Of a stretch of DNA of 64,000 bases, positions 47,542 through 57,787 are shown piece by piece. The notes under the pieces were generated by a model. It was not told the DNA's origin and searched no databases. It saw nothing but the letters and a program-made list of their open reading frames with translations. The stretch is from Sinorhizobium fredii (GTDB lineage: Bacteria > Pseudomonadota > Alphaproteobacteria > Rhizobiales > Rhizobiaceae): NCBI RefSeq assembly GCF_002944405.1, contig NZ_CP024307.1, positions 1 to 64,000 of the forward strand. Direction: 5' to 3'. Numbering within the stretch: position 1 is the first letter of the stretch; each line of letters opens with the position of its first letter. Position numbers and translations under genes: made by a program.

Positions 47542-49325
47542 GCGTGCGGCTCGGCGGGAAGGGAAAGGATGAAGCGGGCGCCGGTTACCGCTCCACTTCT
47601 GTCGACGATGTTTTCCGCCTTGAGTGTGCCGCCATGCGCCTCGGCGATCTGGCGCGAAATGGACAGGCCAAGGCCGGAATTCTGGCCGAAATCCTCACCC
47701 TCCGGCCGGTCGGTATAGAAGCGCTCGAAAATCCGATCGATGTCTTCCGCCTGGATGCCGGGGCCGTTGTCCTCGACATAGACGAGGCAGCGCGATCGCG
47801 AACGGGTGAGCCGCAAGACGATCCGGCCGTTCGGCTCCGGCACGAAGGAGCGGGCGTTCTCGATGAGATTGGTGATGATCTGTCCAATGCGCAGCTCATA
47901 GCCGCTGACGATGAAATTTGCCTTCGGATTGTCCTTGCGGTCGACGACCAGGTCGAAGAGCACGGGCTTCTTCTTGCCGCGGATCTGCCGGGAAATGTCG
48001 ACCAGGTCGCCCAGCAGCGTTTCCAGGTCGATCTTCTTCGCGTCGCTGCGCGCCAGTTCGGCATCGAGCCGCGAAGCGTCGGAAATGTCGCTGATCAGCC
48101 GGTCGAGGCGCCGGACGTCGTGCTGGATGATATCGAGCAGCCGCTTTTTCGAGTCCTCGTTGCGCGCCAGCGGCAGGGTCTCGACGGCGCTCCGGAGCGA
48201 GGTGAGCGGATTCTTGAGCTCGTGGCTGACATCGGCCGCGAAGTTCTCGATCGCCGCGATACGATCGTAGAGTGCCGTCGTCATTTCCCGCAGCGCCACC
48301 GAGAGATTGCCGATCTCGTCCTGACGGGAGGAGAAGTCCGGGATTTCCTCGCGCTCCTTGGCGCCGCCGCGACGCACGCGTATGGCCGCGGCCGACAGTC
48401 TGCGCAAGGGATTGGCGATGGTCGACGACAGGAGCAGCGACAGAATGACGTTGACGAGCGCTGCGACGCCGAAGACGCGGATGATCGCCAGGCGTTCCGC
48501 ATGGACGATCTTGTCGATGTCGCCCGCCTGGGTGGAGAGCAGCAGCACGCCGAGCACCGCGCGGAAGCGCTGCACCGGTACTGCCACGGACACGATCAGC
48601 TCGCCCTTTTCGGTAACGCGCACGACGGCGCCACGTACGCCGGTCAGCGCGTTCATCACCTCCGGATAGATGGAGCCGTTGCCGCCGGGCGGCTCCCTGT
48701 AGAGCGGCAGGTCGCCCGGCTGCAGCAGGCGGTTGAACCAGGTGCTGAACTTCTCCGAAAAGCTCGACGTCTCAGGATCGACCGGCGGCAGGTCGAAACG
48801 GAGCACCTGGCCGCCGCTATAGAGGTGGCGCGAATCGAGCAGAAGATCGGCGTCGGCATCGAACAGGCGGGCGCGCGTCCGCGTCGGCGAGATCAAGCGC
48901 CTGAGAACCGGCGCGACCCGCTCCTGGATGATCGGGAATTCCAGATCCTCGTCGCTCGGCAGCGGGGTGATGCTCTCGCCGGCCTGCAGTTCGAGCAGTT
49001 TCTGCGGATCGATGGTGATCGAGTTCGTGTCGACCGAGGCCGAGGCGGAGATGGCGCCGGCGATGATTTCGCCCTGGGTCAGCAGGCTTTCGACGCGGGC
49101 GTCGATCAAGCCCTCGCGGAACTGGTTCAGATACATGATGCCGCCGACCAGGACGACGAGTGCGACGAGGTTGAAGAAGACGATGCGCCGCGTCAGGCTG
49201 GAGAAGACCGCATTGCCGAACAGCCGCCGGATCAGCGTGAACGGATGCGCCCATCGACGCTTCCCGCGCAGCGCCGACGACCGCCCGTCCGAATCTTCGA
49301 TCTCGCCCTGCAAGACTTCTACCAA
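47538..49325 (-). CDS. chvG: Sensor histidine kinase ChvG (ExoS)
   Basis: 595 residues from the TTG at 49325, which reproduces the N-terminus (MVEVLQGEIEDSDG) and length I recall for S. meliloti ExoS; a GTG at 49403 would add 26. Two membrane helices (about 50-68 and 283-305) enclose a periplasmic domain of about 210 residues. HAMP, DHp with His368 in FAADVSHELKNPLTS, and an HATPase with EDNGPGI and GLGLSISRQ follow. With ChvI it controls succinoglycan, motility and acid or envelope stress in rhizobia; ExoR is the known periplasmic inhibitor. Confidence 0.92.
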   Translation of the reverse strand: MVEVLQGEIEDSDGRSSALRGKRRWAHPFTLIRRLFGNAVFSSLTRRIVFFNLVALVVLVGGIMYLNQFREGLIDARVESLLTQGEIIAGAISASASVDTNSITIDPQKLLELQAGESITPLPSDEDLEFPIIQERVAPVLRRLISPTRTRARLFDADADLLLDSRHLYSGGQVLRFDLPPVDPETSSFSEKFSTWFNRLLQPGDLPLYREPPGGNGSIYPEVMNALTGVRGAVVRVTEKGELIVSVAVPVQRFRAVLGVLLLSTQAGDIDKIVHAERLAIIRVFGVAALVNVILSLLLSSTIANPLRRLSAAAIRVRRGGAKEREEIPDFSSRQDEIGNLSVALREMTTALYDRIAAIENFAADVSHELKNPLTSLRSAVETLPLARNEDSKKRLLDIIQHDVRRLDRLISDISDASRLDAELARSDAKKIDLETLLGDLVDISRQIRGKKKPVLFDLVVDRKDNPKANFIVSGYELRIGQIITNLIENARSFVPEPNGRIVLRLTRSRSRCLVYVEDNGPGIQAEDIDRIFERFYTDRPEGEDFGQNSGLGLSISRQIAEAHGGTLKAENIVDRSGAVTGARFILSLPAEPHA

Positions 49326-49619
49326 GTCTTCTTGCTCCCGCGACGAATTTCGCCGTCCGTTTCGTTTTGCGGGGCCGGCCAGGGCCGACCTGCCGCCCCT
49401 CACCGCATCCCCGGCCGTCCGCCCGCCGTTGCCGCGATCGGAGCGCCGAAGTTACGGCTTGAGGTCAAACATCTGGCGGCAAAGCCGACGGCCCTGGCGG
49501 AAATGGTCGCAACTTGCGATTCAGAACCGCTCGAGGCGGCTTGGCGCGATCCAGGACCGCGTTCGGCCGCCGCGCCGGTTCTCAATGATCCACATTCGAC
49601 GCGAAGGCAAGCCCCGCCC

Positions 49620-50345
49620 TCAGGCGGTCTCTCGGAAGCGATAGCCGACGCCGTAGAGCGTCTCGATCATATCGAAGTCGCCGTCGACCATCTTGAACTT
49701 CTTGCGAAGCCGCTTGATGTGGCTGTCGATCGTCCGGTCGTCCACATAGACCTGCTCGTCATAGGCGGCATCCATCAGCGCGTCGCGGCTCTTCACCACG
49801 CCGGGGCGCTGCGCCAGCGAATGCAGGATGAGAAATTCGGTGACGGTGAGCGTGACAGGTTCGCTCTTCCAGGTGCAGGTGTGCCGCTCCTGGTCCATCA
49901 CAAGCTGCCCGCGCTCCAGCGAGCGCGACGGCGCATCGGCGGTCTTGGCGAGGCCAACGGCCCCGGCTGCTGCAGCGTCGCGGGCCGGTGCGCGGCGCAG
50001 GATCGCCTTGACGCGCTCGACCAGCAGCCGCTGCGAGAAGGGTTTCGTGATGAAATCGTCGGCGCCCATCTTCAAGCCGAAGAGCTCGTCGATCTCCTCG
50101 TCCTTCGACGTTAGGAAGATCACCGGCAGGTCGGACTTCTGCCGGAGCCGCCGCAGGAGTTCCATGCCGTCCATGCGCGGCATCTTGATATCGAAGATCG
50201 CCAGATGCGGCGGGCGCGCCAAAAGGCCCTCGAGCGCGGAAGCGCCATCGGTATAGGTTTCGACCTTGTAGCCCTCGGCTTCCAGCGCGATGGATACCGA
50301 TGTCAGGATGTTGCGGTCGTCATCGACAAGCGCGATGGTCTGCAT
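49620..50345 (-). CDS. chvI: Response regulator ChvI (OmpR family)
   Basis: 241 residues. Receiver domain with ALVDDDRN, phospho-acceptor Asp52 ([11 protein letters not shown]) and FLTSKDEE and KPFSQ; the winged-helix effector is residues 145-240 ([20 protein letters not shown] and [12 protein letters not shown]). It is the partner of ChvG, 294 bases upstream of it; that gap shows no gene. Divergent from pckA, so ChvI could act at the shared region, but no site is claimed. Confidence 0.95.
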   Translation of the reverse strand: MQTIALVDDDRNILTSVSIALEAEGYKVETYTDGASALEGLLARPPHLAIFDIKMPRMDGMELLRRLRQKSDLPVIFLTSKDEEIDELFGLKMGADDFITKPFSQRLLVERVKAILRRAPARDAAAAGAVGLAKTADAPSRSLERGQLVMDQERHTCTWKSEPVTLTVTEFLILHSLAQRPGVVKSRDALMDAAYDEQVYVDDRTIDSHIKRLRKKFKMVDGDFDMIETLYGVGYRFRETA

Positions 50346-50678
50346 CGTGTTTCAACTCCGTCTTTATGGGTCCGGCGCCGGCATCCGCTCTTCGAAGCGG
50401 CGGCCGCGCGAGTCACGGCTGCGTTACTTGAGTATAAAGGTGGAACAAATTGTGGCGAAGCGCAAAAAGCGCGGACCGGCACGGCCTTCGGGGAACGTCT
50501 CGAATTGACATCAGCAAGTCGCGGTTCAACCGATTAAAAAACGCATAATATTCTTTAAATCGATTAATATACTGATATCATTATTCTTTTAGGCTTAGCT
50601 ATCTTGTCTTGAGCAAACCGAGCCGGTATGTTCCAAGGAAATTCAACGCCATTGGCCAGAGACGAAGGAAGCTTGACC
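50346..50678. promoter_or_regulatory. Divergent chvI/pckA control region with two LacI-type sites
   Basis: 333 bp without a gene; markedly AT-rich from about 50510 to 50615. AACCGATTAAAA (50528-50539) and TTTAAATCGATTAATA (50554-50569) share a CGATTAA core, with centres 30 bp apart, about three helical turns. The second contains the palindrome AATCGATT. PckR, a LacI/GalR protein, controls pckA in S. meliloti, so these are candidate PckR operators. Confidence 0.6.
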
Positions 50679-52289
50679 ATGGAGCAACTCGGCACCCGCA
50701 ACCCCTCGAACGGATTGGAAACGATCGGTTTTTCCGACCTCTCGGTCGTTCGCTACAACTTCGAGGCAGCGGAGCTTTATGAGGAAGCCCTTCGCCGCAG
50801 CGAGGCGCAATTGACGTCCCATGGGGCGCTCTGCGCCCGCACCGGTCAGCACACCGGCCGCTCGCCCAAGGACAAGTATGTCGTGCGCGATGCGGCGACA
50901 ACCGATCAGATCTGGTGGGACAACAACAGCGCCATCTCGCCGGAGAAATTCGAGCTTCTGCGCCAGGACATGCTGGCGCATGCCAAGGGCATGTCGCTCT
51001 ATGTGCAAGACCTCGTCGGCGGTGCCGATGCAGAGAATGCTCTGCCGACGCGTGTCGTCACCGAATATGCCTGGCATTCGTTGTTCATCCGCAATCTCTT
51101 GATCCGTCCGCCGCGCCAGGCGCTGGCGACGTTCCTGCCGAAGCTGACGATCATCGATCTGCCGAGCTTCAAGGCCGATCCGGCGCGCCATGGCTGCCGC
51201 AGCGAGACGATCATTGCCTGCGACCTGACCAAGGGCCTCGTGCTGATCGGCGGCACGTCCTATGCCGGCGAGATGAAGAAATCGGTCTTCACCGTGCTCA
51301 ACTATCTGCTGCCGAAGAAGGACGTCATGCCGATGCACTGCTCGGCGAATGTCGGCCCGGCCGGCGACACGGCGATCTTCTTCGGCCTCTCCGGCACCGG
51401 CAAGACGACGCTTTCGGCCGATCCGAACCGCACGCTGATCGGCGATGACGAGCATGGCTGGGGCGAAACGGGCGTCTTCAATTTCGAGGGCGGTTGCTAC
51501 GCCAAGGCGATCCGCCTGTCGGAAGCGGCCGAGCCGGAGATTTTCGCGACGACGCGGCGCTTCGGCACGGTGATGGAAAACGTCGTTCTCGACGAGCGGC
51601 GCGCACCCGACTTCGACAATGGCTCGTTGACGGAAAACACCCGCATCGCCTATCCGCTCGACTTCATTCCGAATGCCAGCGAGACCGGCACGGCGCCGCA
51701 GCCGCGCACGATCATCATGCTGACGGCGGATGCCTTCGGCGTCCTGCCGCCGATCGCCAAGCTGACGCCGGAACAGGCCATGTACCACTTCCTGTCCGGC
51801 TACACCGCCAAGGTGGCCGGCACGGAAAAGGGCGTGACCGAACCGGAGGCGACCTTCTCGACCTGCTTCGGCGCTCCCTTCATGCCGCGCCATCCGTCCG
51901 AATACGGCAACCTGCTCAAAGACCTGATCGCCAGGAACGGCGTCACCTGCTGGCTCGTCAACACCGGCTGGACTGGCGGCGCCTATGGCACAGGCAGCCG
52001 CATGCCGATCAAGGTGACGCGCGCCCTTCTTTCGGCCGCGCTCGACGGGTCGCTGAACAGCGCCTCCTTCCGCACGGACGCGAATTTCGGCTTCGCGGTG
52101 CCGGTCGCGGTGCCTGGCGTCGACGACCGCATTCTCGACCCGCGTTCCACCTGGGCTGACGGTTCGGCCTATGATGCCCAGGCCCGCCGGCTGGTCGACA
52201 TGTTCATCGCCAACTTCGCCAAGTTCGAGAGCCATGTCGACGGCAGCGTGCGCGATGCGGCTCCCGGCACCAGGCTCGCCGCTGAATAA
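50679..52289 (+). CDS. pckA: Phosphoenolpyruvate carboxykinase (ATP)
   Basis: 536 residues. It turns oxaloacetate into PEP with ATP, the gateway from TCA intermediates (dicarboxylates) to gluconeogenesis, and is important for rhizobia growing on succinate. ATP loop [13 protein letters not shown], metal and substrate motif [11 protein letters not shown], and the adenine-binding [15 protein letters not shown] are present. The ATG at 50679 follows GAAGGAAG; a longer frame to 50628 is less likely. Strong terminator at 52309. Confidence 0.97.
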   Translation: MEQLGTRNPSNGLETIGFSDLSVVRYNFEAAELYEEALRRSEAQLTSHGALCARTGQHTGRSPKDKYVVRDAATTDQIWWDNNSAISPEKFELLRQDMLAHAKGMSLYVQDLVGGADAENALPTRVVTEYAWHSLFIRNLLIRPPRQALATFLPKLTIIDLPSFKADPARHGCRSETIIACDLTKGLVLIGGTSYAGEMKKSVFTVLNYLLPKKDVMPMHCSANVGPAGDTAIFFGLSGTGKTTLSADPNRTLIGDDEHGWGETGVFNFEGGCYAKAIRLSEAAEPEIFATTRRFGTVMENVVLDERRAPDFDNGSLTENTRIAYPLDFIPNASETGTAPQPRTIIMLTADAFGVLPPIAKLTPEQAMYHFLSGYTAKVAGTEKGVTEPEATFSTCFGAPFMPRHPSEYGNLLKDLIARNGVTCWLVNTGWTGGAYGTGSRMPIKVTRALLSAALDGSLNSASFRTDANFGFAVPVAVPGVDDRILDPRSTWADGSAYDAQARRLVDMFIANFAKFESHVDGSVRDAAPGTRLAAE

Positions 52290-52308
52290 GACTCTTGGCC
52301 ATGATTCA

Positions 52309-52345
52309 CGTGAAACCCGGTCCTTGTGGCCGGGTTTCACGTTTT
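52309..52345 (+). terminator. Terminator of pckA overlapping a parS-like sequence
   Basis: CGTGAAACCCGG (52309-52320) pairs with CCGGGTTTCACG (52330-52341), then TTTTG. The 5' arm overlaps TGATTCACGTGAAACC (52302-52317), a 14/16 match to parS. Confidence 0.85.
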
Positions 52346-52402
52346 GTCTCCGAGCCGTTCTCAAACGCACGACTCTGTGCGATAGACCGGTAAGGAGCAG
52401 AC

Positions 52403-52837
52403 ATGGCCAGCGAACCGCTTTACATCAGCGAAAACATCGTTATTGCCGGCTGGGAGCTGACGGAGCAATTCGTGCTGGCCGGCGGCCCCGGCGGCCAGAA
52501 CGTCAACAAGGTGTCGACCGCCGTCCAGCTCTTCTTCGACATCCAGGCCTCGCCATCGATGTCCGATCGCGTCAAGGCCAATGCCCTGAAGCTTGCCGGC
52601 CGCCGGGTTTCGAAGGACGGCGTGCTGATGATCGAGGCCAGCCGCTTTCGCAGCCAGGAGCGCAACCGCGAGGACGCCCGCGACCGCCTGAAGGAATTGA
52701 TCCTGAAGGCCGCCGAACCGCCGCCCCCGCCGCGCAAGAAGACCAAGCCCACGCGCGGTTCCATCGAGCGGCGGCTAAAGGAGAAATCCGGCCGCGGCGA
52801 GATCAAGAAGCTGCGCGGCCGCCCGGCCGGCGATTGA
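52403..52837 (+). CDS. arfB: Alternative ribosome-rescue factor ArfB (peptidyl-tRNA hydrolase)
   Basis: 144 residues. The GGQ motif needed for peptidyl-tRNA hydrolysis is in LAGGPGGQNVNKV near residues 27-32. The basic C-terminal tail (KKTKPTRGSIERRLKEK) would enter the empty mRNA channel of a stalled ribosome. The domain order of release factor 1 is absent, so this is the stand-alone ArfB/YaeJ type. AAGGAGCAGAC precedes the ATG. Unlinked to its neighbours in function. Confidence 0.93.
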   Translation: MASEPLYISENIVIAGWELTEQFVLAGGPGGQNVNKVSTAVQLFFDIQASPSMSDRVKANALKLAGRRVSKDGVLMIEASRFRSQERNREDARDRLKELILKAAEPPPPPRKKTKPTRGSIERRLKEKSGRGEIKKLRGRPAGD

Positions 52838-52961
52838 GGCCGCCCAGACATCGCAGCTTTCGGGTAGTCCTCAGGAACAGCGGGCGCTACATCCTATCGA
52901 GCGCTTCGCGTGGCCCTCCGCGGGCGAACGAGCCACGATATTGACCGACAGGGGTATCGCA

Positions 52962-53573
52962 ATGCAGGTGCTGCCGAAAGGCGTCAGGCATATTCCCGGC
53001 TATCTCGACCGGTCGCGCCAGGAGGAGCTTGTGGAGGCCATCCGCGACGTCGTCGCCGCGGCGCCGCTCTATATTCCGGAAATGCCGAAAACCGGTAAGC
53101 CTATGTCGGTGCGGATGACCAATTGCGGCTCGCTAGGCTGGGTCACCGATCGCGACGGCGGCTACCGTTATCAGCCGCATCATCCGGTCACCGGCGAGCG
53201 CTGGCCGCCGATTCCCGATGCCCTGATCGACATCTGGCGGGCGGTTTCGGCGAGCGACAAACAGCCCGAGGCATGTCTCGTCAACTTCTATTCCGCCGAG
53301 GCCCGGATGGGTTTGCATCAGGACCGGGACGAGCGCGACCTGGAAACGGCCGTCGTCTCGATTTCGCTCGGCGATAGCTGTCTTTTCCGCGTCGGCGGCC
53401 GGACGCGCGGCGGCCAGACCAGCTCGTTCAAGCTCGAAAGCGGCGACATCGTCGTCCTCGGCGGCGAGGGACGGCTGGCCTTTCACGGCGTCGACCGCAT
53501 CTATCCGAACACCTCGACGCTATTGAAGAACGGCGGCCGCCTCAATCTGACGCTGCGGCGGGTCAATCCATAG
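52962..53573 (+). CDS. alkB: AlkB-type Fe(II)/2-oxoglutarate DNA repair dioxygenase
   Basis: 203 residues. The iron triad reads His119-x-Asp121 (GLHQDRDERD) and His175 (AFHGVDRI); 2-oxoglutarate is bound by the RLNLTLRR segment (Arg193 onward). It oxidatively demethylates 1-methyladenine and 3-methylcytosine. The ATG at 52962 with AGGGG is preferred to a TTG at 52941. The N-terminus carries the LPKGVRHIPGYLD entry typical of AlkB. It is followed by an intergenic palindrome. Confidence 0.93.
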   Translation: MQVLPKGVRHIPGYLDRSRQEELVEAIRDVVAAAPLYIPEMPKTGKPMSVRMTNCGSLGWVTDRDGGYRYQPHHPVTGERWPPIPDALIDIWRAVSASDKQPEACLVNFYSAEARMGLHQDRDERDLETAVVSISLGDSCLFRVGGRTRGGQTSSFKLESGDIVVLGGEGRLAFHGVDRIYPNTSTLLKNGGRLNLTLRRVNP

Positions 53574-53587
53574 AGCTCTTGACAAGA

Positions 53588-53734
53588 CCCCTCCCCAACC
53601 CCTCCCCACAACGGGGAGGGCTTAACCTGCCGCGCCCTCTGCAACATTGCGGCGGGGTCGAGCCCCGGGAAAATGGCGGTCGGGGGCAGCGGGCGCAAAG
53701 CCCGTCCCCCTTGTGGGGAGGGGTTGGGGAGGGG
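53588..53734. repeat. Large perfect inverted repeat, RIME-like, copy 3
   Basis: The outer arms at 53588-53611 and 53711-53734 are exact reverse complements over 24 bases (CCCCTCCCCAACCCCTCCCC plus ACAA). The inside has further GGGGAGGG and CCCGTCCCC blocks. It lies between convergent alkB and coaA, so it could end both transcripts. Confidence 0.85.
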
Positions 53735-53760
53735 AACTTATTTCGACCTGTCGTGACGGT

Positions 53761-54756
53761 TTAGAGCTTCCTCAGCGCCACCGTCTGCGTCAGGTGATTG
53801 GGGCCTTTCTGCAGGATCAGGTCGGCACGCGGCCTGGTCGGCTGGATGTTCTGATGCAGGTTCTTCAGGTTGATATTGTGCCAGAGGCCCTCGGCGATCG
53901 CCCGCGCCGCGTCCTCGCTGATCGTTGAATAGCGATGGAAGAAGGATTGCGGATTCTGGAAGGCCGTTTCGCGCAGCCGCATGAAGCGGCTCACATACCA
54001 GTTGTGGATCAGGCTTTCCTCGGCGTCGATATAGATCGAAAAATCGAAGAAGTCCGAAACCATCGGGACGATCTTGCCGTCGGCCGGCAGGTCGCGTGAC
54101 TGCAGCACGTTGATCCCCTCGAAGATCAGGATGTCCGGCCGGTCGATGACCTGGAATTGGTCGGGAATGACGTCATAGGTCAGGTGCGAATAGGTCGGCG
54201 CCTTGACGTTCGGCCGGCCGGCCTTGATCGCCGAGAGAAAGCGCAGCAGCGCGCCGATGTCGTAGCTCTCCGGGAAGCCCTTGCGATCCATCATGTTTTC
54301 CCGCTGCAGGATCGCGTTCGGATAGAGGAAGCCGTCGGTGGTGATCAGATCGACCTTCGGGCTCGAGGGCCAGCGCGCTAGGAGTTCGGCGAGGATACGG
54401 GCGGTAGTCGACTTGCCGACGGCGACGGAGCCGGCAATGCCGATGACGAAAGGGGTCTTCGTCTCGTCCGACATGCTGAGGAACCGCTTGCGCTGCTGGA
54501 AGAGGATCTGCGAGGCTTCCACATGGGCGGAGAGCAGCCGCGACAGCGACAGATAGATTCGACGCACCTCGCCGAGGTCGACCGGGTCGTTGAGCGAGCG
54601 CAGCCGCTTGACCTCCTCGGCCGTCAGCGTCAGCGGCGTATCGGCGCGAAAGCGCGACCATTCCTCGGCGGAGAAGACGTGGTAGGGGGAAAATTCACCC
54701 CCCGTGAGATTGCCGGGGATGTCGGCCGATTCAAAGTCTTTCGCGGCGATGCTCAT
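53761..54756 (-). CDS. coaA: Pantothenate kinase, type I
   Basis: 331 residues. P-loop [15 protein letters not shown] near residue 107, and [18 protein letters not shown] and the IFEGINVLQ segment of CoaA. It phosphorylates pantothenate, the regulated first step of CoA synthesis, normally inhibited by CoA. The ATG overlaps the hisE stop (ATGA), so it is the last gene of the his operon here. The N-terminus keeps the [10 protein letters not shown] entry. Confidence 0.95.
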   Translation of the reverse strand: MSIAAKDFESADIPGNLTGGEFSPYHVFSAEEWSRFRADTPLTLTAEEVKRLRSLNDPVDLGEVRRIYLSLSRLLSAHVEASQILFQQRKRFLSMSDETKTPFVIGIAGSVAVGKSTTARILAELLARWPSSPKVDLITTDGFLYPNAILQRENMMDRKGFPESYDIGALLRFLSAIKAGRPNVKAPTYSHLTYDVIPDQFQVIDRPDILIFEGINVLQSRDLPADGKIVPMVSDFFDFSIYIDAEESLIHNWYVSRFMRLRETAFQNPQSFFHRYSTISEDAARAIAEGLWHNINLKNLHQNIQPTRPRADLILQKGPNHLTQTVALRKL

Positions 54757-55076
54757 GGATTCTGCCGGTTTGCCTTCTCCTGCAGGCCGGACTGGCTCGT
54801 CCGCCTGGCCAGTTCGCTCATCACATCCTGCAACGGGACGGAGGCGATATTCAATACGACCATAAGATGATAGAGGAGATCGGCGCTCTCATCGATCAGA
54901 TTCTTGCGGTCGCCGGTGACCGCCGCGATCACCGCCTCGACCGCCTCTTCGCCGAGTTTCTTCGCCGCCTTCGGCCGCCCGGCCGCCACCAGCTTGGCCG
55001 TCCAGGACTCCTCCGGCGCCGCCTTGGCGCGCGATGCGACGATCTTTTCGAGGTCTGAAAGGGTGAATTCGCTCAT
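54753..55076 (-). CDS. hisE: Phosphoribosyl-ATP pyrophosphatase
   Basis: 107 residues. It hydrolyses PR-ATP to PR-AMP, the second step of histidine synthesis; as is usual in alphaproteobacteria it is separate from HisI. The metal-binding [14 protein letters not shown] and [13 protein letters not shown] helices are clear. Two starts are adjacent (GTG 55079, ATG 55076); the ATG with AGGAA nine bases upstream is chosen. Confidence 0.94.
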   Translation of the reverse strand: MSEFTLSDLEKIVASRAKAAPEESWTAKLVAAGRPKAAKKLGEEAVEAVIAAVTGDRKNLIDESADLLYHLMVVLNIASVPLQDVMSELARRTSQSGLQEKANRQNP

Positions 55077-55088
55077 CACGAAATTCCT

Positions 55089-55865
55089 TCAATCGAGTCG
55101 CATGGCGATGCCGCGCTCGGCCATGTAGCGCTTCGCCTCGCCGATGCTGTAGGTGCCGAAGTGGAAGATGGAGGCGGCAAGCACCGCCGTCGCATGGCCG
55201 TCGCGAATGCCGTCGACCATGTGGTCGAGCGTTCCGACGCCGCCGGACGCGATGACCGGTGCCCGCACCGCATCGGCGATGGCGCGCGTCAGCGCGATGT
55301 CGTAGCCGCTCTTGGTGCCGTCGCGATCCATGGAGGTCAGCAGGATTTCGCCGGCACCGAGGTCGACGACCTTCCGAGCGAACTCTATCGCGTCGATGCC
55401 GGTCGGCTGCCGCCCGCCATGGGTAAAGATCTCCCAGCGGTCCATTTCGCCCGCAGCCGAGACCTTCTTCGCGTCGATGGCGACGACGATGCACTGGTTG
55501 CCGAACTTGTCGGCGGCCTCGGCGACGAAATCCGGGTTCTTCACGGCCGCCGTGTTGATCGACACCTTGTCGGCGCCGGCAAGCAGCAGCTTGCGGATAT
55601 CCGCCACCTGGCGCACGCCGCCGCCGACGGTCAGCGGCATGAAGCATTGCTCGGCGGTGCGGGCGACGACGTCGAAGATCGTCTCGCGATTGTCGGAAGA
55701 GGCGGTGATGTCGAGGAAGCAGAGCTCGTCGGCGCCGGCGGCGTCATAGGCCTTTGCCGCTTCCACCGGATCGCCGGCATCGATGAGGTCGACGAAATTG
55801 ACGCCCTTGACGACGCGGCCGTCCTTGACGTCGAGGCATGGGATTACGCGGGCTTTGAGGGTCAT
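55089..55865 (-). CDS. hisF: Imidazole glycerol phosphate synthase, cyclase subunit
   Basis: 258 residues, (beta/alpha)8 barrel. Catalytic Asp11 in [14 protein letters not shown] and the second Asp in [14 protein letters not shown] are present. It uses ammonia from HisH to form IGP and AICAR. A 12-base gap to hisE; hisA ends four bases upstream. Confidence 0.96.
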   Translation of the reverse strand: MTLKARVIPCLDVKDGRVVKGVNFVDLIDAGDPVEAAKAYDAAGADELCFLDITASSDNRETIFDVVARTAEQCFMPLTVGGGVRQVADIRKLLLAGADKVSINTAAVKNPDFVAEAADKFGNQCIVVAIDAKKVSAAGEMDRWEIFTHGGRQPTGIDAIEFARKVVDLGAGEILLTSMDRDGTKSGYDIALTRAIADAVRAPVIASGGVGTLDHMVDGIRDGHATAVLAASIFHFGTYSIGEAKRYMAERGIAMRLD

Positions 55866-55869
55866 GGTC

Positions 55870-56607
55870 TCATCCCTTTCGCGCGGCGCGGATCAAGTCT
55901 AGCGCTTCCTTCGGATCGATCCGCCCATCATAGAGCGCCCGGCCGGAGATCGCTCCTTCGAGCTTTGCGGCATCTGGCTGCGTCAACCGGCGGATGTCGT
56001 CCATCGAGGCGAGGCCGCCGGAGGCGATGACCGGAATGGAAACTGCGTTGGCGAGTTCCAGGGTCGAATCCCAGTTGATGCCGGTCAGGATGCCGTCGCG
56101 GTCGATGTCGGTATAGATGATCGCCGAAACGCCGGCGCCTTCGAACTTCTTCGCAAGCTCGATCACGCCGAGTTCAGAGGCCTCCGCCCAGCCTTCGACC
56201 GCCACCTTGCCGCCCTTGGCGTCGATACCGACCGCCACCCGGCCGGGGAACTTGCGGCAGGCCTCGATCACCAGCGCCGGATCGCGCACCGCGACAGTGC
56301 CGAGAATGACGCGCTTCAACCCGCGCGAAAGCCAGTTCTCGATATGATCGAGGGTGCGGATTCCGCCGCCGAGCTGCACCGGGTTCTTGGTCGCCTTGAG
56401 GATGGCGTCGACCGCTGCCCCGTTCACCGTCTCGCCGGCAAAGGCGCCGTTCAGGTCGACGACATGCAGCCATTCGAAGCCCTGTTCCTCGAAGGCGCGG
56501 GCCTGGGCGGCGGGATCAGGATTGTAGACGGTTGCCTGATCCATGTCACCGAGCTTCAGGCGCACGCATTGGCCGTCCTTGAGGTCGATCGCGGGAAAGA
56601 GAATCAT
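55870..56607 (-). CDS. hisA: ProFAR isomerase
   Basis: 245 residues. The HisF-like barrel has catalytic Asp in [14 protein letters not shown] and [14 protein letters not shown]. It isomerises ProFAR to PRFAR. The ATG at 56607 gives the standard [10 protein letters not shown] start; a longer frame to 56649 has no family similarity. Part of the hisB-hisE operon. Confidence 0.95.
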   Translation of the reverse strand: MILFPAIDLKDGQCVRLKLGDMDQATVYNPDPAAQARAFEEQGFEWLHVVDLNGAFAGETVNGAAVDAILKATKNPVQLGGGIRTLDHIENWLSRGLKRVILGTVAVRDPALVIEACRKFPGRVAVGIDAKGGKVAVEGWAEASELGVIELAKKFEGAGVSAIIYTDIDRDGILTGINWDSTLELANAVSIPVIASGGLASMDDIRRLTQPDAAKLEGAISGRALYDGRIDPKEALDLIRAARKG

Positions 56608-56636
56608 TTGGTTCGTCCGATCAGGTGGCGGGAGCC

Positions 56637-57287
56637 TCAGGGCTTCCAACGCAGGAAATTCGAGATGAGGGCGAGGCCGAGGGTCTGGCTCTTTTCCGGG
56701 TGGAACTGCGCACCGGCCCGGTTGCCGCTTGCGACGAAGGCCGTCACCGGCCCGCCATACTCCGTCTCGGCGATGATGTGCTCGGGGTTTTCCGCAGCGA
56801 GGTGATAGGAATGCACGAAATAGGCGTGCAGCCCGGTCTCCCCGGTCGGAATGCCCTCGAAGAGCGCGTGCGGCCGATGGAGTCTCAGCGTGTTCCAGCC
56901 GATTTGCGGGATCTTCAGCGACGCGTCCGCGGGCGTCATCTCCACGACATCGCCGGGAATCCAGCCGAACCCTTCAGTGATCGTCTTTTCGAGGCCGCGC
57001 GAAGACATGAGCTGCATGCCGACGCAGATGCCGAGGAAGGGCCGTCCGGCCGCTTCGACCGCTTGCTTGAGCGCCTCTTCCATCCCCTCGACGCCGTCGA
57101 GGCCACGGCGGCAATCGGCATAGGCGCCGACGCCCGGCAGCACGATCCGATCGGCCGAGGCCACCCGTTCCGGCCTGTCGGTCAGGTCGATGTCGGCGTC
57201 GATGCCGGCTTCGCGCGCCGCCCGCTCGAAGGCTTTGGTGGCCGAGCGCAGGTTGCCCGAGCCGTAGTCAATGATGGCGACCCGCAT
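56637..57287 (-). CDS. hisH: Imidazole glycerol phosphate synthase, glutaminase subunit
   Basis: 216 residues, class I glutamine amidotransferase. The triad is Cys in [11 protein letters not shown] near residue 87, and His and Glu in AQFHPEKSQ near 195. It delivers ammonia to HisF. The ATG shares one base with the stop of the DUF2628 gene. Confidence 0.95.
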   Translation of the reverse strand: MRVAIIDYGSGNLRSATKAFERAAREAGIDADIDLTDRPERVASADRIVLPGVGAYADCRRGLDGVEGMEEALKQAVEAAGRPFLGICVGMQLMSSRGLEKTITEGFGWIPGDVVEMTPADASLKIPQIGWNTLRLHRPHALFEGIPTGETGLHAYFVHSYHLAAENPEHIIAETEYGGPVTAFVASGNRAGAQFHPEKSQTLGLALISNFLRWKP

Positions 57288-57763
57288 CAGCGCTCTCCAT
57301 AGGATTCAAAGAAGCCCAGTCCGGCGGCACTTTCCGGCCGTCCGGAGCTCGACCAGTCGTTCGACTGCAACGGAGTTGCGCTTTGGTGGTGCGTCGTCGC
57401 CGTCGCGTTCGAGAAGTAGATCTCCTCGGCGGTCTCGATGTTGCGGGCCGGAACGATCGAACGAAGCGTCCAATCTTCCGCCGCGAGTTTTCGGGCGACA
57501 AAAAGCGGCCCCTCCAGTGATACCAGGAGGCTGAGCGCGAGCTGCATGATCAGCGCGGCGGTGAAGCATCCGGGGACCTCAGACAGAAGGATGAACACAA
57601 TTTGCAGAACGGCAAGGGAGATTCCGAGGAGCCAGGCCCGCTTGGCGATCAGCCAGAGGGCCGGGAAGAAAAACGCCGCCCAGGAAAAGCCGTCGGCGAT
57701 GAACCGCGCCCTCTCGTCGTCGGCCGCGGCACCGGGCGGGGTCATGATCAGGTAGGAGGCCAT
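57287..57763 (-). CDS. DUF2628 membrane protein inserted in the his operon
   Basis: 158 residues. Three hydrophobic segments (about 25-42, 44-62 and 64-85) and a polar Ser/Thr/Asn-rich tail. The N-terminus [12 protein letters not shown] and the [18 protein letters not shown] motif identify DUF2628, of unknown function. It is translationally coupled to hisH (TGATG) and lies 24 bases after hisB, so it is expressed with histidine synthesis genes; as I recall, rhizobial his operons share this arrangement. No enzymatic motif. Confidence 0.85.
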   Translation of the reverse strand: MASYLIMTPPGAAADDERARFIADGFSWAAFFFPALWLIAKRAWLLGISLAVLQIVFILLSEVPGCFTAALIMQLALSLLVSLEGPLFVARKLAAEDWTLRSIVPARNIETAEEIYFSNATATTHHQSATPLQSNDWSSSGRPESAAGLGFFESYGER

Positions 57764-57787
57764 GGTCTTCAGCCAGTCTTAGCCGGC

